From Solibacillus daqui (GTDB lineage Bacteria > Bacillota > Bacilli > Bacillales_A > Planococcaceae): a stretch of 64,000 nt of DNA. Positions 1 through 8,585 of this stretch are shown here, in pieces (positions within the stretch are counted from its first letter, which is position 1; each line of letters opens with the position of its first letter). Both the position numbers and the translations under genes were made by a program. Where the stretch lies: NCBI RefSeq assembly GCF_028747805.1, contig NZ_CP114887.1:1791501-1855500 (forward strand). The letters run 5' to 3'. The notes under the pieces were generated by a model. The model worked only from the letters and a program-made list of their open reading frames with translations. It ran no database searches and was not told the origin of the DNA.

Positions 1-26
1 AAAATTCTTTCAAAGGAGAGATTCTT

Positions 27-920
27 ATGAATTTCAAAAACGTAACGATCGCTGGTAGCGGTGTATTAGGCAGCCAAATCGCATTCCAATCAGCATTTTT
101 TGGTTTTAACGTAAATGTTTATGACATAAATGACGGTGCAATTGAAGCAGCAAAAACACGTATGGAGTCATTAAAGGCGACATATGGTGAGTATTTCAAC
201 GATACAGAAAAAGCAGAAAAGGCATTTGCTAGCCTAACTTATTATACGGATTTAGCACAAGCAGTAAGAGACGCAGACATCATTGTTGAAGCGGTGCCAG
301 AGCGTATCGAAATTAAACAAAACTTCTATGAAAATTTAGGTAAAGTTGCACCTGAAAAAACTGTATTTGCATCAAATTCATCCACATTATTACCAAGTCA
401 ATTTGCACATTTTACAGGTAGACCTGAAAAATTCTTAGCATTACATTTTGCGAACTCCATTTGGCAAAACAACACAGCAGAAGTAATGGGTCACCCTGGT
501 ACAGAAGAACAGTACGTGGAGCAAGTAGCAGACTTCGCGCGTGCGATTAACATGATTCCATTCGTACTAAAAAAAGAACAACCAGGCTACATCTTAAACA
601 CATTATTAGTGCCATTTCTATCAGCAGCGATGGAGCTTTGGGTTAAAGATATTGCCGATCCACAAACGATTGACAAAAACTGGATGATTTCTACCGGCGC
701 ACCACGCGGGCCATTCGCGATATATGATGTTGTTGGTATGGAAACACCGTACAACTTAAACTTAATGCGTGCTGAGATAGACCCAGCTGCAAAATTTGTT
801 GCAGAAAAAATTAAGCGTGAAATGATTGACCAAGGGAAAATGGGGATTTCAACAGGAGAAGGCTTTTACAAGTATCCAAACCCAGCCTACATGGATCCTA
901 ACTTCTTAAAATCAAATTAA
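27..920 (+). CDS. 3-hydroxyacyl-CoA dehydrogenase family protein (3-hydroxybutyryl-CoA dehydrogenase-like)
   Basis: This 297-residue protein should oxidise or reduce 3-hydroxyacyl-CoA with NAD(H) in the cytoplasm, as in fatty-acid or butanoate metabolism. The N-terminus carries the dinucleotide-binding GSGVLGS motif (residues 10-16), followed by an acidic residue after the second strand (VYDIND) and the family EAVPE stretch (88-92). The catalytic histidine region reads LHFANS around H140, where the family usually has HFFNP, so the proline is missing. The C-terminal half fits the helical dimerisation domain and the length is normal. AAAGGAGAG sits just before the ATG. A terminator follows, so it ends its transcript. 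The exact substrate is not visible. Confidence 0.85.
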   Translation: MNFKNVTIAGSGVLGSQIAFQSAFFGFNVNVYDINDGAIEAAKTRMESLKATYGEYFNDTEKAEKAFASLTYYTDLAQAVRDADIIVEAVPERIEIKQNFYENLGKVAPEKTVFASNSSTLLPSQFAHFTGRPEKFLALHFANSIWQNNTAEVMGHPGTEEQYVEQVADFARAINMIPFVLKKEQPGYILNTLLVPFLSAAMELWVKDIADPQTIDKNWMISTGAPRGPFAIYDVVGMETPYNLNLMRAEIDPAAKFVAEKIKREMIDQGKMGISTGEGFYKYPNPAYMDPNFLKSN

Positions 921-930
921 TTTTTTGTAC

Positions 931-963
931 ATGCGCATCTTGCAAAAGGATGCGCGTTTTTTT
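931..963 (+). terminator. Intrinsic terminator after the hydroxyacyl-CoA dehydrogenase
   Basis: GCGCATC (933-939) pairs with GATGCGC (949-955), followed by a T run. It lies 12 bases after the stop codon. Confidence 0.8.
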
Positions 964-1152
964 GTGCATAGAAATGTCTAAATTTTTTAGTGTAACCCTT
1001 TCGAATTTCGAAACTGCCTTCATTCGACCTCGAAATGTGTTTTCTCTTAACGAAAGAATACCAAAGCTAAGAGGGGCGCGTTAAAGAGAAGGAGCTATAA
1101 TCTAAAATTAGATATGGCCTATTAGTATAGTCTTTCACTATAAATCAAAAAA

Positions 1153-1182
1153 CAGTCTATGTGTAATTTTACACATAAACTG
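1153..1182 (-). terminator. Terminator of the minus-strand membrane protein gene
   Basis: A near-perfect inverted repeat (CAGT-c-TATGTGTAA / TTACACATA-a-ACTG) is followed on the minus strand by a T-rich run. It lies just downstream of the minus-strand gene. The 964-1152 stretch between the two terminators holds no gene I can support. Confidence 0.65.
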
Positions 1183-1188
1183 CATTTA

Positions 1189-2355
1189 TTAATTTTCGCT
1201 AATTTCATGCTTTTCCATCAAATTTTTCACCCAAATTAGCACAAATGCAATGATAGCAATGACAATTAGCACGGTTGAATTACTGTTTAACACGTCGTCA
1301 CTGAAGAATAAAATATCTTTCAAGCCCTCAATTAAGAAGCCAAATGGTAACCAAGACACAACATAATCGCGATAGAAACTTGGAAGCATTTCCGGTGCTA
1401 ATTGAATTAAAGGCAGTCCGAAGAACATTAATATTGCAAAAATTGGCACGACAGCGATACCAATCCATTTTAAACATGCCAATACTAAATACACATAGCC
1501 TAAAAATGCGATAGATAGCATCAAAGCAACCGAATTGAACGATTCGAACTCATAGCCTAATACCCATGTGGAAACTAGCGTGATAACATAGCCTGCAAAG
1601 AAGTTATAAACGATTGGTAATAGTGATTGTGCCATTTGAAATAGGCGGGCTTGCTTCATCGAACTGAAATTGCGCTTGCGTCCAGCAAAGTAAAAGAGAA
1701 CTGCGCCAAGTAAGCTAGAAATCCATATAGATGTAAATAACCCCATTGGTACAGAGGCTAACCCATTTACTGGATTAACTTTATACGTTTCTGTTGTAAT
1801 CGGAGTCGCAAGCAACGGAATCAACTGTGGCTGAACAGGGGATACTGCTGCCGCTAATTGCGGATTGTCTGCGAATTGCTGTTGCAGCGAAGTTTGTACC
1901 TCTGTTAGTTTTGCAATCGTTTGCGCACTCATTGTTGAACCAAGTTGTGTCGCCATTTTTTGAAGCATCGTTTCAACGGTAGTTGCGACGCTTGCATTGT
2001 AGCCTTCATTTACATATATTTCTACAATCGCTGCTTCAGGTGCGTTTGATTGCAATGAAGCCAATTGCGCCGAAAAATTTTCTGGGACGACTAAACCGCC
2101 GTAAGTTTCACGCTGATTCATAGCCTCTTTCATAATTTCCACAGAATCATATTCAATAAACTTAACTGCATCTGGCGCATTCTCAATTAATTTTTCAGTA
2201 ATGGTAGCCCCAATCTCTCCAGTATCTTCATTGACTAATGCAATGGGTAGATGCTTCGGCTCTATTTTCGCAGTCGGAATCTGTGCCATTAAAAAAATGA
2301 ACGACACTAATATAACCGCAAGAAACGGAATGATAAAAAATTTATTTTCCTTCAT
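1189..2355 (-). CDS. ABC-2 type / YhgE-Pip-like membrane protein
   Basis: This 388-residue protein has one N-terminal membrane segment (about residues 7-25), a long extracytoplasmic domain (about 30-195) and five or six C-terminal membrane segments (about 200-380). That is the layout of ABC-2 permeases and YhgE/Pip-type exporters. The motif LPIALVNEDTG near residue 36 is typical of that extracytoplasmic domain. No ATPase is encoded beside it. It is divergent from a TetR-family gene with repeated operator-like sites between them, so a TetR-repressed efflux or envelope role is likely. The substrate is unknown. Confidence 0.7.
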   Translation of the reverse strand: MKENKFFIIPFLAVILVSFIFLMAQIPTAKIEPKHLPIALVNEDTGEIGATITEKLIENAPDAVKFIEYDSVEIMKEAMNQRETYGGLVVPENFSAQLASLQSNAPEAAIVEIYVNEGYNASVATTVETMLQKMATQLGSTMSAQTIAKLTEVQTSLQQQFADNPQLAAAVSPVQPQLIPLLATPITTETYKVNPVNGLASVPMGLFTSIWISSLLGAVLFYFAGRKRNFSSMKQARLFQMAQSLLPIVYNFFAGYVITLVSTWVLGYEFESFNSVALMLSIAFLGYVYLVLACLKWIGIAVVPIFAILMFFGLPLIQLAPEMLPSFYRDYVVSWLPFGFLIEGLKDILFFSDDVLNSNSTVLIVIAIIAFVLIWVKNLMEKHEISEN

Positions 2356-2378
2356 ATGCCAATTTGGTCCTTTCTATT

Positions 2379-2482
2379 TACTCAACGTAATGTTGATTAA
2401 TGTATAATGCGATTATAAAGAATTTCGTAATCGATGCCCATAAACAATAATAGGTACTCTGTATGTTACTCAACATAATGTT
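2379..2482. promoter_or_regulatory. Two copies of an operator-like site in the divergent promoter region
   Basis: The 16-base sequence TACTCAACRTAATGTT occurs at 2379-2394 and again at 2467-2482. The first copy sits in an imperfect palindrome TCAACGTAATGTTGA. Such paired sites between a TetR gene and its divergent target usually bind the TetR protein. A TATAAT-like box lies between them near 2402. Binding is inference. Confidence 0.55.
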
Positions 2483-2512
2483 CCATATTGTTTATTAAAA
2501 GGAGGAGAAAAA

Positions 2513-3148
2513 ATGGATCGTAGAAAACGAAAATCCCGTGAAGCATTGCGTAAAGCATGTTTAGAATTAGTAAGAGAAAAAGGATTTGAAGCGATGACGA
2601 TTTTAGATATTACCACGCGCGCTGATTTAAATCGTGGCACGTTTTATTTACATTTTGTTGATAAATACGACATGGTGGAGCAATTTGAAAAGGAGCTTAT
2701 TTCGAAGATTGAACATGCGCTGCTAGACGATATAACTGAGATACATACGCTTGAAGAATTAGTTCATTCACGCAAATTATCACTTATCAAAATCTTTGAT
2801 TGTTTTCAGGAGGATCGCGATTTACTAGAAATTATTTTCAATACGAAAGGGGTAGTTTCGTTTCAGCAAAGTTTAAGTGACATTGCGGAAACGGTATTTG
2901 AAGACAAACTCAATCGTGAAAAATTAAAGCTTGATAAACATATTCCCCCAGAACTGTTTCGCATCGTGATCGTGTCGCTCATGGTTAGCATTGCACAATA
3001 TTGGCTTAAAGGCGATAAGCATGTATCTTCTGAAGTAATGGCGCACGGCTTTTTAAATATTATGATGAATGGACCTGCGCGTGCAACAGGGTTAATTCCA
3101 GGGGTTTACATCGACATTGAAGATATTTTTAGCAAAACCCAAGACTAA
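2513..3148 (+). CDS. TetR/AcrR family transcriptional regulator
   Basis: This 211-residue protein has an N-terminal TetR helix-turn-helix at about residues 8-50, with the family signature of a recognition helix followed by GTFYLHFVDKYDMV. The rest is a helical ligand-binding domain with no obvious known ligand class. GGAGGAG precedes the ATG. The divergent membrane protein gene and two shared operator-like sites suggest it represses both that gene and itself. A terminator overlaps its stop codon. Confidence 0.85.
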   Translation: MDRRKRKSREALRKACLELVREKGFEAMTILDITTRADLNRGTFYLHFVDKYDMVEQFEKELISKIEHALLDDITEIHTLEELVHSRKLSLIKIFDCFQEDRDLLEIIFNTKGVVSFQQSLSDIAETVFEDKLNREKLKLDKHIPPELFRIVIVSLMVSIAQYWLKGDKHVSSEVMAHGFLNIMMNGPARATGLIPGVYIDIEDIFSKTQD

Positions 3149-3182
3149 GGTGCGCCGATGCTTTACGGTAGCACCTTTTTTT
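3147..3182 (+). terminator. Terminator after the TetR gene
   Basis: AAGGTGC (3147-3153) pairs with GCACCTT (3171-3177), followed by about ten T. The stem starts inside the stop codon. Confidence 0.8.
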
Positions 3183-3336
3183 TTCGCTCCCATAGAATAG
3201 TCAGATAGGCAGTCGCAAAAATTTGCGCTTGTTTTATTCGAACATCGATGGTGGGGAATAGATTAAATGAAAAATGTAAAATAATAGGTGTTGATTATGA
3301 TACAATTACTTCAAATACAATAATAGGGAGCTAGTT

Positions 3337-3561
3337 ATGGATATGATGAACCAATTTGGATCGGTGTTATGGTTGTCACTAATGCCACCGATTTTTTATA
3401 TTTGTTGTTTGTATTTTACATTATCCTTTTTTCAACATTTGAAATCTGGGGAAGAGGCAAAAATTAAAAAAGCAAAATTAGGTGCGGTAATCTCTCTTTC
3501 AATTGCATTATTATTACCTTCTATATCACAACTAATTATTTATTTAGTCATGATGCGATAA
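3337..3561 (+). CDS. Small two-helix membrane protein, function unknown
   Basis: This 74-residue protein has two hydrophobic segments (about 8-30 and 48-70) joined by a charged loop with KSGEEAKIKKAK. That topology places both ends on the same side of the membrane. GGGAG lies upstream of the ATG and a good terminator follows, which supports a real single-gene unit. I do not recognise the family. Confidence 0.6.
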   Translation: MDMMNQFGSVLWLSLMPPIFYICCLYFTLSFFQHLKSGEEAKIKKAKLGAVISLSIALLLPSISQLIIYLVMMR

Positions 3562-3570
3562 AGATTTTAA

Positions 3571-3603
3571 GGGCTACTAGCAAAATTGTTAGTGGCTTTT
3601 TAT
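3571..3603 (+). terminator. Terminator after the small membrane protein
   Basis: GGGCTACTAGC and GTTAGTGGC form a stem with one G-T pair and are followed by TTTTTAT. Confidence 0.7.
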
Positions 3604-3762
3604 TGTAGCGAGTGTTCAATAATGCTCAATTGATAAAAAATTCACCTCGAATAACGACATTTTCATGTATATTCATCGAAGATTTATCCTTCCTATCCAC
3701 TACTTTATTACGTTAATTAACTAAAAACATATTAAACTAATAAGAATTATAAAAATTAATTA

Positions 3763-3791
3763 TTGACTTTAGCAAAATGAATCTGTAAACT
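3763..3791 (+). promoter_or_regulatory. Sigma-A promoter of the sulfonate operon
   Basis: TTGACT (3763-3768) and TAAACT (3786-3791) are separated by 17 bases, in a very AT-rich stretch upstream of the operon. No S-box (SAM) riboswitch or T-box core is visible in 3604-3860. The palindromic AT-rich block just upstream (about 3740-3762) could bind a sulfur regulator such as CymR, but I cannot show that. Confidence 0.6.
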
Positions 3792-3860
3792 AACGAATTA
3801 AGATTTGTTGAATTGTAAGAAAATTCAAGGACTTTAAATTTAAAGGGGTGCACACAACAT

Positions 3861-5000
3861 ATGACAGCAGTGGCAAACATTCAAGAAGTTGCCTATGAAC
3901 TCGCAGCGCAGTTTGAACAAACAGCGGTACAGCGAGATAAAACAGGAGGTAATGCAAAATATGAACGAGACTTAATCCGCGAAAGCGGGCTTTTAAAGCT
4001 TTTAATTCCTAGTGAATATGGTGGTTTAGGTGGTAATTGGCGAGATGTTTTTGAAGTTGTTCGTATTTTTGCACGAGTAGATAGCTCACTTGCACATGTT
4101 TTTGGTTATCATTTTGTGAATTTAGCAACTCCGCATTTATGTGGAAGCGAGTCACAGAAAGAATACTTCTATCGTGAAACAGCAGCGCATAATCTATTTT
4201 GGGGTAATGCCTTTAACCCGGTAGACATTAAGCTAGTTGCAACAAAAACGGCGAAAGGCTATGTGTTAAACGGTGTGAAAACATTTTGTTCAGGTAGCGT
4301 TGATTCGGATGTATTACTTGTATCGGCACAGGAAGAGGGACGTGAAGAGCCTTTGTTGGTTGTAATACCAAGTAATCGAATAGGTATAGATATGAAAGGC
4401 GATTGGGACAATATGGGGCAGCGTCAAACAGACAGTGGCACAATCATTTTCAATCAAGTTGAGGTTTCAGCAGATGAAGTGTTAGAGCGCGGTTTTAATG
4501 CTAGTGAGTTTTCAAAGCTGCGTTTAAATATTGCTACATTCACTCTGAATCATCTGTATTTAGGCATTGCAGAAGGTGCGCTACAATCAGCACTAAGCTA
4601 TACAAAGCAGCACACTCGACCACGTTCAATTGCTCAAACGTCCGCGATTGAAGATCCAATCATACAGCATCATTACGGTCAGTTTTACGTCCAGATAGAA
4701 GCGGCAAATTTGGTGGTACATAAAGCCGATACATTATTACAGAAACTTTGGGACAATCCAAATAATATTACACCTGAAAAACGTTTTGTGCTTGAAATGG
4801 CATTGCAAACAGCGAAAGTATTTACGACAACAGTAGGCTTAGATATTACTTCACGAATTTTTGAGGTAATGGGTAGCCGCTCAACATCCAACCAATTCGG
4901 CTTTGATCGATTTTGGCGCAATATTCGTACCATGACGTTGCATGTACCAGTAGACACAACGATTCAAAACCTAGGCTATCAATTTTTAACGAAAGGGTGA
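3861..5000 (+). CDS. Acyl-CoA dehydrogenase-fold flavin monooxygenase (DszC/SfnB-like)
   Basis: This 379-residue protein has the acyl-CoA dehydrogenase fold: an N-terminal helical domain with LLIPSEYGGLGG (about 46-57), a middle beta domain containing the FCSGS motif (about 142-146), and a C-terminal helical domain. Its location at the head of an alkanesulfonate cluster, with no CoA genes nearby, points to the DszC/SfnB subgroup. Those enzymes use reduced flavin and oxygen on organosulfur compounds rather than dehydrogenating acyl-CoA. The SsuE-type reductase at the operon end could supply reduced flavin. The next gene starts six bases after the stop. The subgroup assignment is inference. Confidence 0.75.
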   Translation: MTAVANIQEVAYELAAQFEQTAVQRDKTGGNAKYERDLIRESGLLKLLIPSEYGGLGGNWRDVFEVVRIFARVDSSLAHVFGYHFVNLATPHLCGSESQKEYFYRETAAHNLFWGNAFNPVDIKLVATKTAKGYVLNGVKTFCSGSVDSDVLLVSAQEEGREEPLLVVIPSNRIGIDMKGDWDNMGQRQTDSGTIIFNQVEVSADEVLERGFNASEFSKLRLNIATFTLNHLYLGIAEGALQSALSYTKQHTRPRSIAQTSAIEDPIIQHHYGQFYVQIEAANLVVHKADTLLQKLWDNPNNITPEKRFVLEMALQTAKVFTTTVGLDITSRIFEVMGSRSTSNQFGFDRFWRNIRTMTLHVPVDTTIQNLGYQFLTKG

Positions 5001-5006
5001 TGTGAG

Positions 5007-5876
5007 ATGGTGTTATTGCAACAAGAGGTGGAACTGCCCATAGAAATTCCTGAGCAACGAAAGTTTTCGCGCAAAAACAAAATCGAAGCGCGTGGCATTG
5101 ATTTTAGCTATGATGGGACGACGAAAATTTTAAATAACATTGATTTAGATGTAAAAGAAGGTGAATTCCTTGTATTCATGGGACCGTCTGGCTGTGGCAA
5201 AAGTACATTTTTACGCATGATTGCCGGGCTTGAAGGCTTTGATAATGGAGACATTGTCATCAACGAGAATTCAGTAAAGACGAAGCATCCGGATTGCGGC
5301 GTTGTGTTTCAAGATTATTCGCTGTTCCCATGGTTAACTGCTCAAGCAAATGTTGTGCTAGCACTCAAGCAACGCAACAAAACCAAGTCGAAAAAAGAGC
5401 TAACACATATCGCTGAAGAGTATTTGACGCTTGTGAATTTAGGGCATGCCATTAAAAAGTACCCAGGGCAAATGTCGGGTGGAATGAAGCAACGAGCGGC
5501 TATTGCACGGGCACTGAGCTACGGCTCGGATCTGCTGTTAATGGATGAACCATTCGGCGCACTTGACCCTGTTACACGTATTCACTTACAAGATTTAATC
5601 GTTCAAATTCGTGCGCAGCAAAATCGTACCATTGTTTTTGTAACGCATGATGTCGATGAAGCCATTTACTTAGCAGACCGCATTATTATTTTTGCACCTG
5701 GAAAAAATGGCGCAGTGACAAAATCAATTGAAGTGTCAGTAAAAAAGGGAACAGACCGTCAAAAATTATTTGAAAGTTTCGAATTCCGTTCGTTCCGCGA
5801 ATCATTACTAAACGAAATGAATGAACAAATTTTAAATAGCATAAAAAACGAAGTGTCAGATGGCGCAGGAATTTAG
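5007..5876 (+). CDS. ssuB: Sulfonate/nitrate/taurine-type ABC transporter ATP-binding protein
   Basis: This 289-residue cytoplasmic ATPase would energise import of sulfonates. The Walker A motif GPSGCGKST is at about residue 60, the Q-loop VVFQDYSLFPW follows, the signature is MSGGMKQR and Walker B is LLLMDEPFGALD. The FPWLTA sequence after the Q-loop is typical of the SsuB/TauB/NrtD group. It is followed by a binding protein and a permease of the same group, with short gaps. ssuB is given by family and context; the true substrate range is not shown. Confidence 0.85.
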   Translation: MVLLQQEVELPIEIPEQRKFSRKNKIEARGIDFSYDGTTKILNNIDLDVKEGEFLVFMGPSGCGKSTFLRMIAGLEGFDNGDIVINENSVKTKHPDCGVVFQDYSLFPWLTAQANVVLALKQRNKTKSKKELTHIAEEYLTLVNLGHAIKKYPGQMSGGMKQRAAIARALSYGSDLLLMDEPFGALDPVTRIHLQDLIVQIRAQQNRTIVFVTHDVDEAIYLADRIIIFAPGKNGAVTKSIEVSVKKGTDRQKLFESFEFRSFRESLLNEMNEQILNSIKNEVSDGAGI

Positions 5877-5889
5877 GAGGATTTTTTAA

Positions 5890-6954
5890 ATGAAGAAATT
5901 AAAATTATTCGCACCTTTTCTACTCGCGGCGAGCGTATTAGCAGCATGTGGGGATGATACAGACGTAAAAACAGGTAGTGCTGAAGAAGATTTTGAAATT
6001 ACAGTCGGCTTAAGCCAATCATCTGGTGGAACATTAGTAGACATTGCTTACCAGGAAGGCTACTTTGAAGATGAAAATTTAATAGTTAATCGAGTTGGGT
6101 TTGCGAACTCCGCAGATGGTTTAAATGCATTACAGGCAGGGAAAGTTGATGTCGGTGTATCGTTCGGTACTGCAGGTCCGCTAACATTTATCGCAAATGG
6201 TTCAGATTTTTCAATTATCGGTGGGCATTTAGAAGGTGGACACCCGATTTTAACGAAGAAGGAAAATGCAGGTCAATATACTTCGCTTGAAAGCTACAAA
6301 GGTAAAAAGGTAGGGACGATTCGTATTTTTACATCAGATATCGTATTCCGCTCAGCGCTTGAAGATGCCGGTATTGACTGGAAAAACGAAGTCGAAATCG
6401 TTGAATTTAAAACGGGTAGTATGTTGTTAGAGGCAGTTGCATCAGGAAAAGTTGATGTTGCGGTATCAGCGAACTCGTTTTACGCACAAGCGATAGATAT
6501 GGGCTTAGAAGCGGTTGCGTGGAGTAATGATTTACAAGAGGGGCATGTATGCTGCCGAGTTGTTACACGTACCGAATTATTATCAGATCATGACGGTGAG
6601 GCATATAAACGTTTCTTAAAAGCATTAATTCGTGCTGAGCGTATTAAAGGCGAAGACCCACAAGTTGCGGTCGCTGCAGCGAAGGAATACATGAAAGTAG
6701 ATGAGAGCGTAATTAAGACAATTGTCAACGATCCGCATTCAAATTACTCATCTGACCCAAGTAAGGAAAAGGTTGGACAAATGTGGGAGCAAATGAAGGA
6801 AATTGGCTACATTGAAAATGTGGATGATATTAATATTAACGATTATGTAAATATTGACCTATATGAGCAAGCGTTAAACGAGCTCATCGAGGAGCATCCA
6901 GATGATAGCTACTATCAAAAGCAGCTTGTACGCTTTAACGAACAAAATATTTAA
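5890..6954 (+). CDS. ssuA: Sulfonate/nitrate/taurine-type ABC transporter substrate-binding lipoprotein
   Basis: This 354-residue protein begins with a lipoprotein signal peptide (lipobox VLAAC, cysteine at residue 20) and would be tethered outside the membrane. The body matches the SsuA/NMT1-like binding-protein fold. One example is DIAYQEGYFEDENL, where the family puts its strand-helix after the signal, and a GSMLLEAVASGKVDVAV segment also fits. AGGAGG precedes the ATG. It sits between the ATPase and permease genes. The ligand is probably a sulfonate or related organosulfur compound, inferred from the operon. Confidence 0.85.
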   Translation: MKKLKLFAPFLLAASVLAACGDDTDVKTGSAEEDFEITVGLSQSSGGTLVDIAYQEGYFEDENLIVNRVGFANSADGLNALQAGKVDVGVSFGTAGPLTFIANGSDFSIIGGHLEGGHPILTKKENAGQYTSLESYKGKKVGTIRIFTSDIVFRSALEDAGIDWKNEVEIVEFKTGSMLLEAVASGKVDVAVSANSFYAQAIDMGLEAVAWSNDLQEGHVCCRVVTRTELLSDHDGEAYKRFLKALIRAERIKGEDPQVAVAAAKEYMKVDESVIKTIVNDPHSNYSSDPSKEKVGQMWEQMKEIGYIENVDDININDYVNIDLYEQALNELIEEHPDDSYYQKQLVRFNEQNI

Positions 6955-6969
6955 AGGGAGTGAGAACCT

Positions 6970-7734
6970 GTGCTCACATTTTTTAAGCGCTATAATCTGA
7001 CTATTTTTATAGGAATTCTAATCATTGTTATTTGGGCACTTGTAACCAAGTATGCTTCGTGGATTAACCCAGTTATTTTCCCAGAGCCACTTACGGTTGT
7101 CGAATCATTTGTCACAAAATGGGGGGAGCTAATTGGTGGTGTTGGTAGCTCGATGAAGCTCCTTATACCTGGCTTTTTTGGGGCATTACTTGCAGGCATT
7201 GTAGCTGGTCTGTTTTTTGGACTAAACAAACGCTTACGTGAAATTTTAATGCCATACTTTCATGCACTAAGCCCGATTCCACCAACATTATTTATTCCAT
7301 ATGCAATTGCGCTGTTACCGACATTCCAAACTGCATCCATTTCACTCATTTTCATCGGTGCATTTTGGCCAGTGTTTTTAGGCACGATTCACGGCGTGTT
7401 ATTGATTGAAAAGCATTATTTAGACAACGCTAAATCACTTGGCTTAAAGGATCCAACGTTTTTATTTAACGTGGTGCTACCAGCGAGTGCTCCCCATATT
7501 TTAAGTGGTGCAGGCACAGCGCTTGGTATGAGCTTCTTAATATTAACAATTGCCGAAATGTTCGGTGCATCGAGTGGCATGGGCTTTTTCATTCAATACT
7601 ATAGCGACTTCTCACAATATCATTACGTGTTAGCCGGCATTATTTTCAACAGTATTATCATTGTTTCGGTGATGGTTGCGTTCGAAAAAATAAAAAAGCG
7701 TCTGCTGTTTTGGACGAATTTAAAGGCAGATTAA
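6970..7734 (+). CDS. ssuC: Sulfonate/nitrate/taurine-type ABC transporter permease
   Basis: This 254-residue membrane protein has about six transmembrane helices, the first at residues 10-28. It carries the ABC permease EAA-type loop, seen as KSLGLKDPTFLFNVVLPASAPHI (shown as separate parts KSLGLKD and VVLPASAPHI), near residues 155-175. The start is GTG, preceded by AGGGAGTG. It follows the binding-protein gene by 15 bases and completes the SsuBAC-type importer. Confidence 0.85.
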   Translation: MLTFFKRYNLTIFIGILIIVIWALVTKYASWINPVIFPEPLTVVESFVTKWGELIGGVGSSMKLLIPGFFGALLAGIVAGLFFGLNKRLREILMPYFHALSPIPPTLFIPYAIALLPTFQTASISLIFIGAFWPVFLGTIHGVLLIEKHYLDNAKSLGLKDPTFLFNVVLPASAPHILSGAGTALGMSFLILTIAEMFGASSGMGFFIQYYSDFSQYHYVLAGIIFNSIIIVSVMVAFEKIKKRLLFWTNLKAD

Positions 7735-7735
7735 A

Positions 7736-8089
7736 TTGAAACGACTCTTCCTTACTGTGCTGCTACTTGCCGGCTGTAGTGCACAGGAAACAGAGCACCT
7801 AGAAGTAACGATAGAAGCAAGTAAACAGAATGTCGAAGCATTTGAGCCTATAACAATTACAGCGCAAATTGAAGCTGGTGAAAAGCCGGTGACTGAAAAT
7901 GCCGAGGTAGATTTTGAACTTATCAATCCGAATGGGCAAACGATTGGAACCGTCAATCCAATAAATAATGGCGATGGTACGTATTCAATCGAAACGAGTT
8001 TTGATGCAAGTGGCGTGTACCGCATTATTTCACATGTTGATTATGAGGAGATGCACGAAATGCCTGAAGTTGAGGTGAAGGTGAAATGA
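7736..8089 (+). CDS. YtkA/FixH-like lipoprotein
   Basis: This 117-residue protein starts at TTG one base after the permease stop. It has a short lipoprotein signal (MKRLFLTVLLLAGC, cysteine about residue 14). The remaining 100 residues look like one immunoglobulin-like YtkA/FixH beta domain, with the motif PINNGDGTYSIETSF near the end. It overlaps the next gene by four bases (ATGA), so it is translationally coupled to a TlpA-type thioredoxin. The link to sulfur metabolism is unclear; an extracytoplasmic redox or metal-related role is possible. Confidence 0.65.
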   Translation: MKRLFLTVLLLAGCSAQETEHLEVTIEASKQNVEAFEPITITAQIEAGEKPVTENAEVDFELINPNGQTIGTVNPINNGDGTYSIETSFDASGVYRIISHVDYEEMHEMPEVEVKVK

Positions 8090-8571
8090 AGCGCATTACT
8101 CAACTTTCTTTAGTTCTACTACTTGGGCTTGCAATTGTGTACGCCATTTTTTCAAACGTGTCACAACAACAGGTACTCGCCAAAGATGTCACACTACATT
8201 CTCTAACTGGTGAGGGGCAAACGATTTCCGCTTCTGGCAACGTCATCTTAAATTTCTGGGCTACGTATTGCCCTCCATGTGAACGAGAAATGCCTGCACT
8301 GAATGCGGTATATTCAAATTTGCAGGCAAAATCAGTACAGCTGTATGCCATTAACGTTGAGGAACCAACGAAAATCGTCAATCAATATGTAAAGAATAAA
8401 GACTTAGATTTTCCGATTTTACTAGATCGCAGTGGCGAACTAAAGGACGCCTACGCGATCACAACACTACCAACAACGCTGTTTATACGTGATGGTGAAG
8501 TAGTGCATACGGTGAAGGGTGAAATCACCGAGCCTGAAATATATGAGTTAACAAAAAAATACTTCAATTAA
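8086..8571 (+). CDS. TlpA/ResA-family thiol-disulfide oxidoreductase
   Basis: This 161-residue protein has an N-terminal membrane anchor (about residues 5-22) and an outward-facing thioredoxin domain with the active site WATYCPPC (cysteines 62 and 65). The cis-proline region reads TTLPTT. ResA-like proteins reduce disulfides outside the membrane, for example in cytochrome c or sporulation proteins. Here it sits inside a sulfur operon, overlapping the lipoprotein gene by four bases, so it may act on an organosulfur substrate or on the neighbouring lipoprotein. That role is inference. Confidence 0.8.
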   Translation: MKRITQLSLVLLLGLAIVYAIFSNVSQQQVLAKDVTLHSLTGEGQTISASGNVILNFWATYCPPCEREMPALNAVYSNLQAKSVQLYAINVEEPTKIVNQYVKNKDLDFPILLDRSGELKDAYAITTLPTTLFIRDGEVVHTVKGEITEPEIYELTKKYFN

Positions 8572-8585
8572 AGGAGCACATCCAA

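Noticed and set aside
3604..3860. SAM riboswitch or T-box before the sulfur operon
   Set aside because: None of the conserved cores is present; only a sigma-A promoter is clear.
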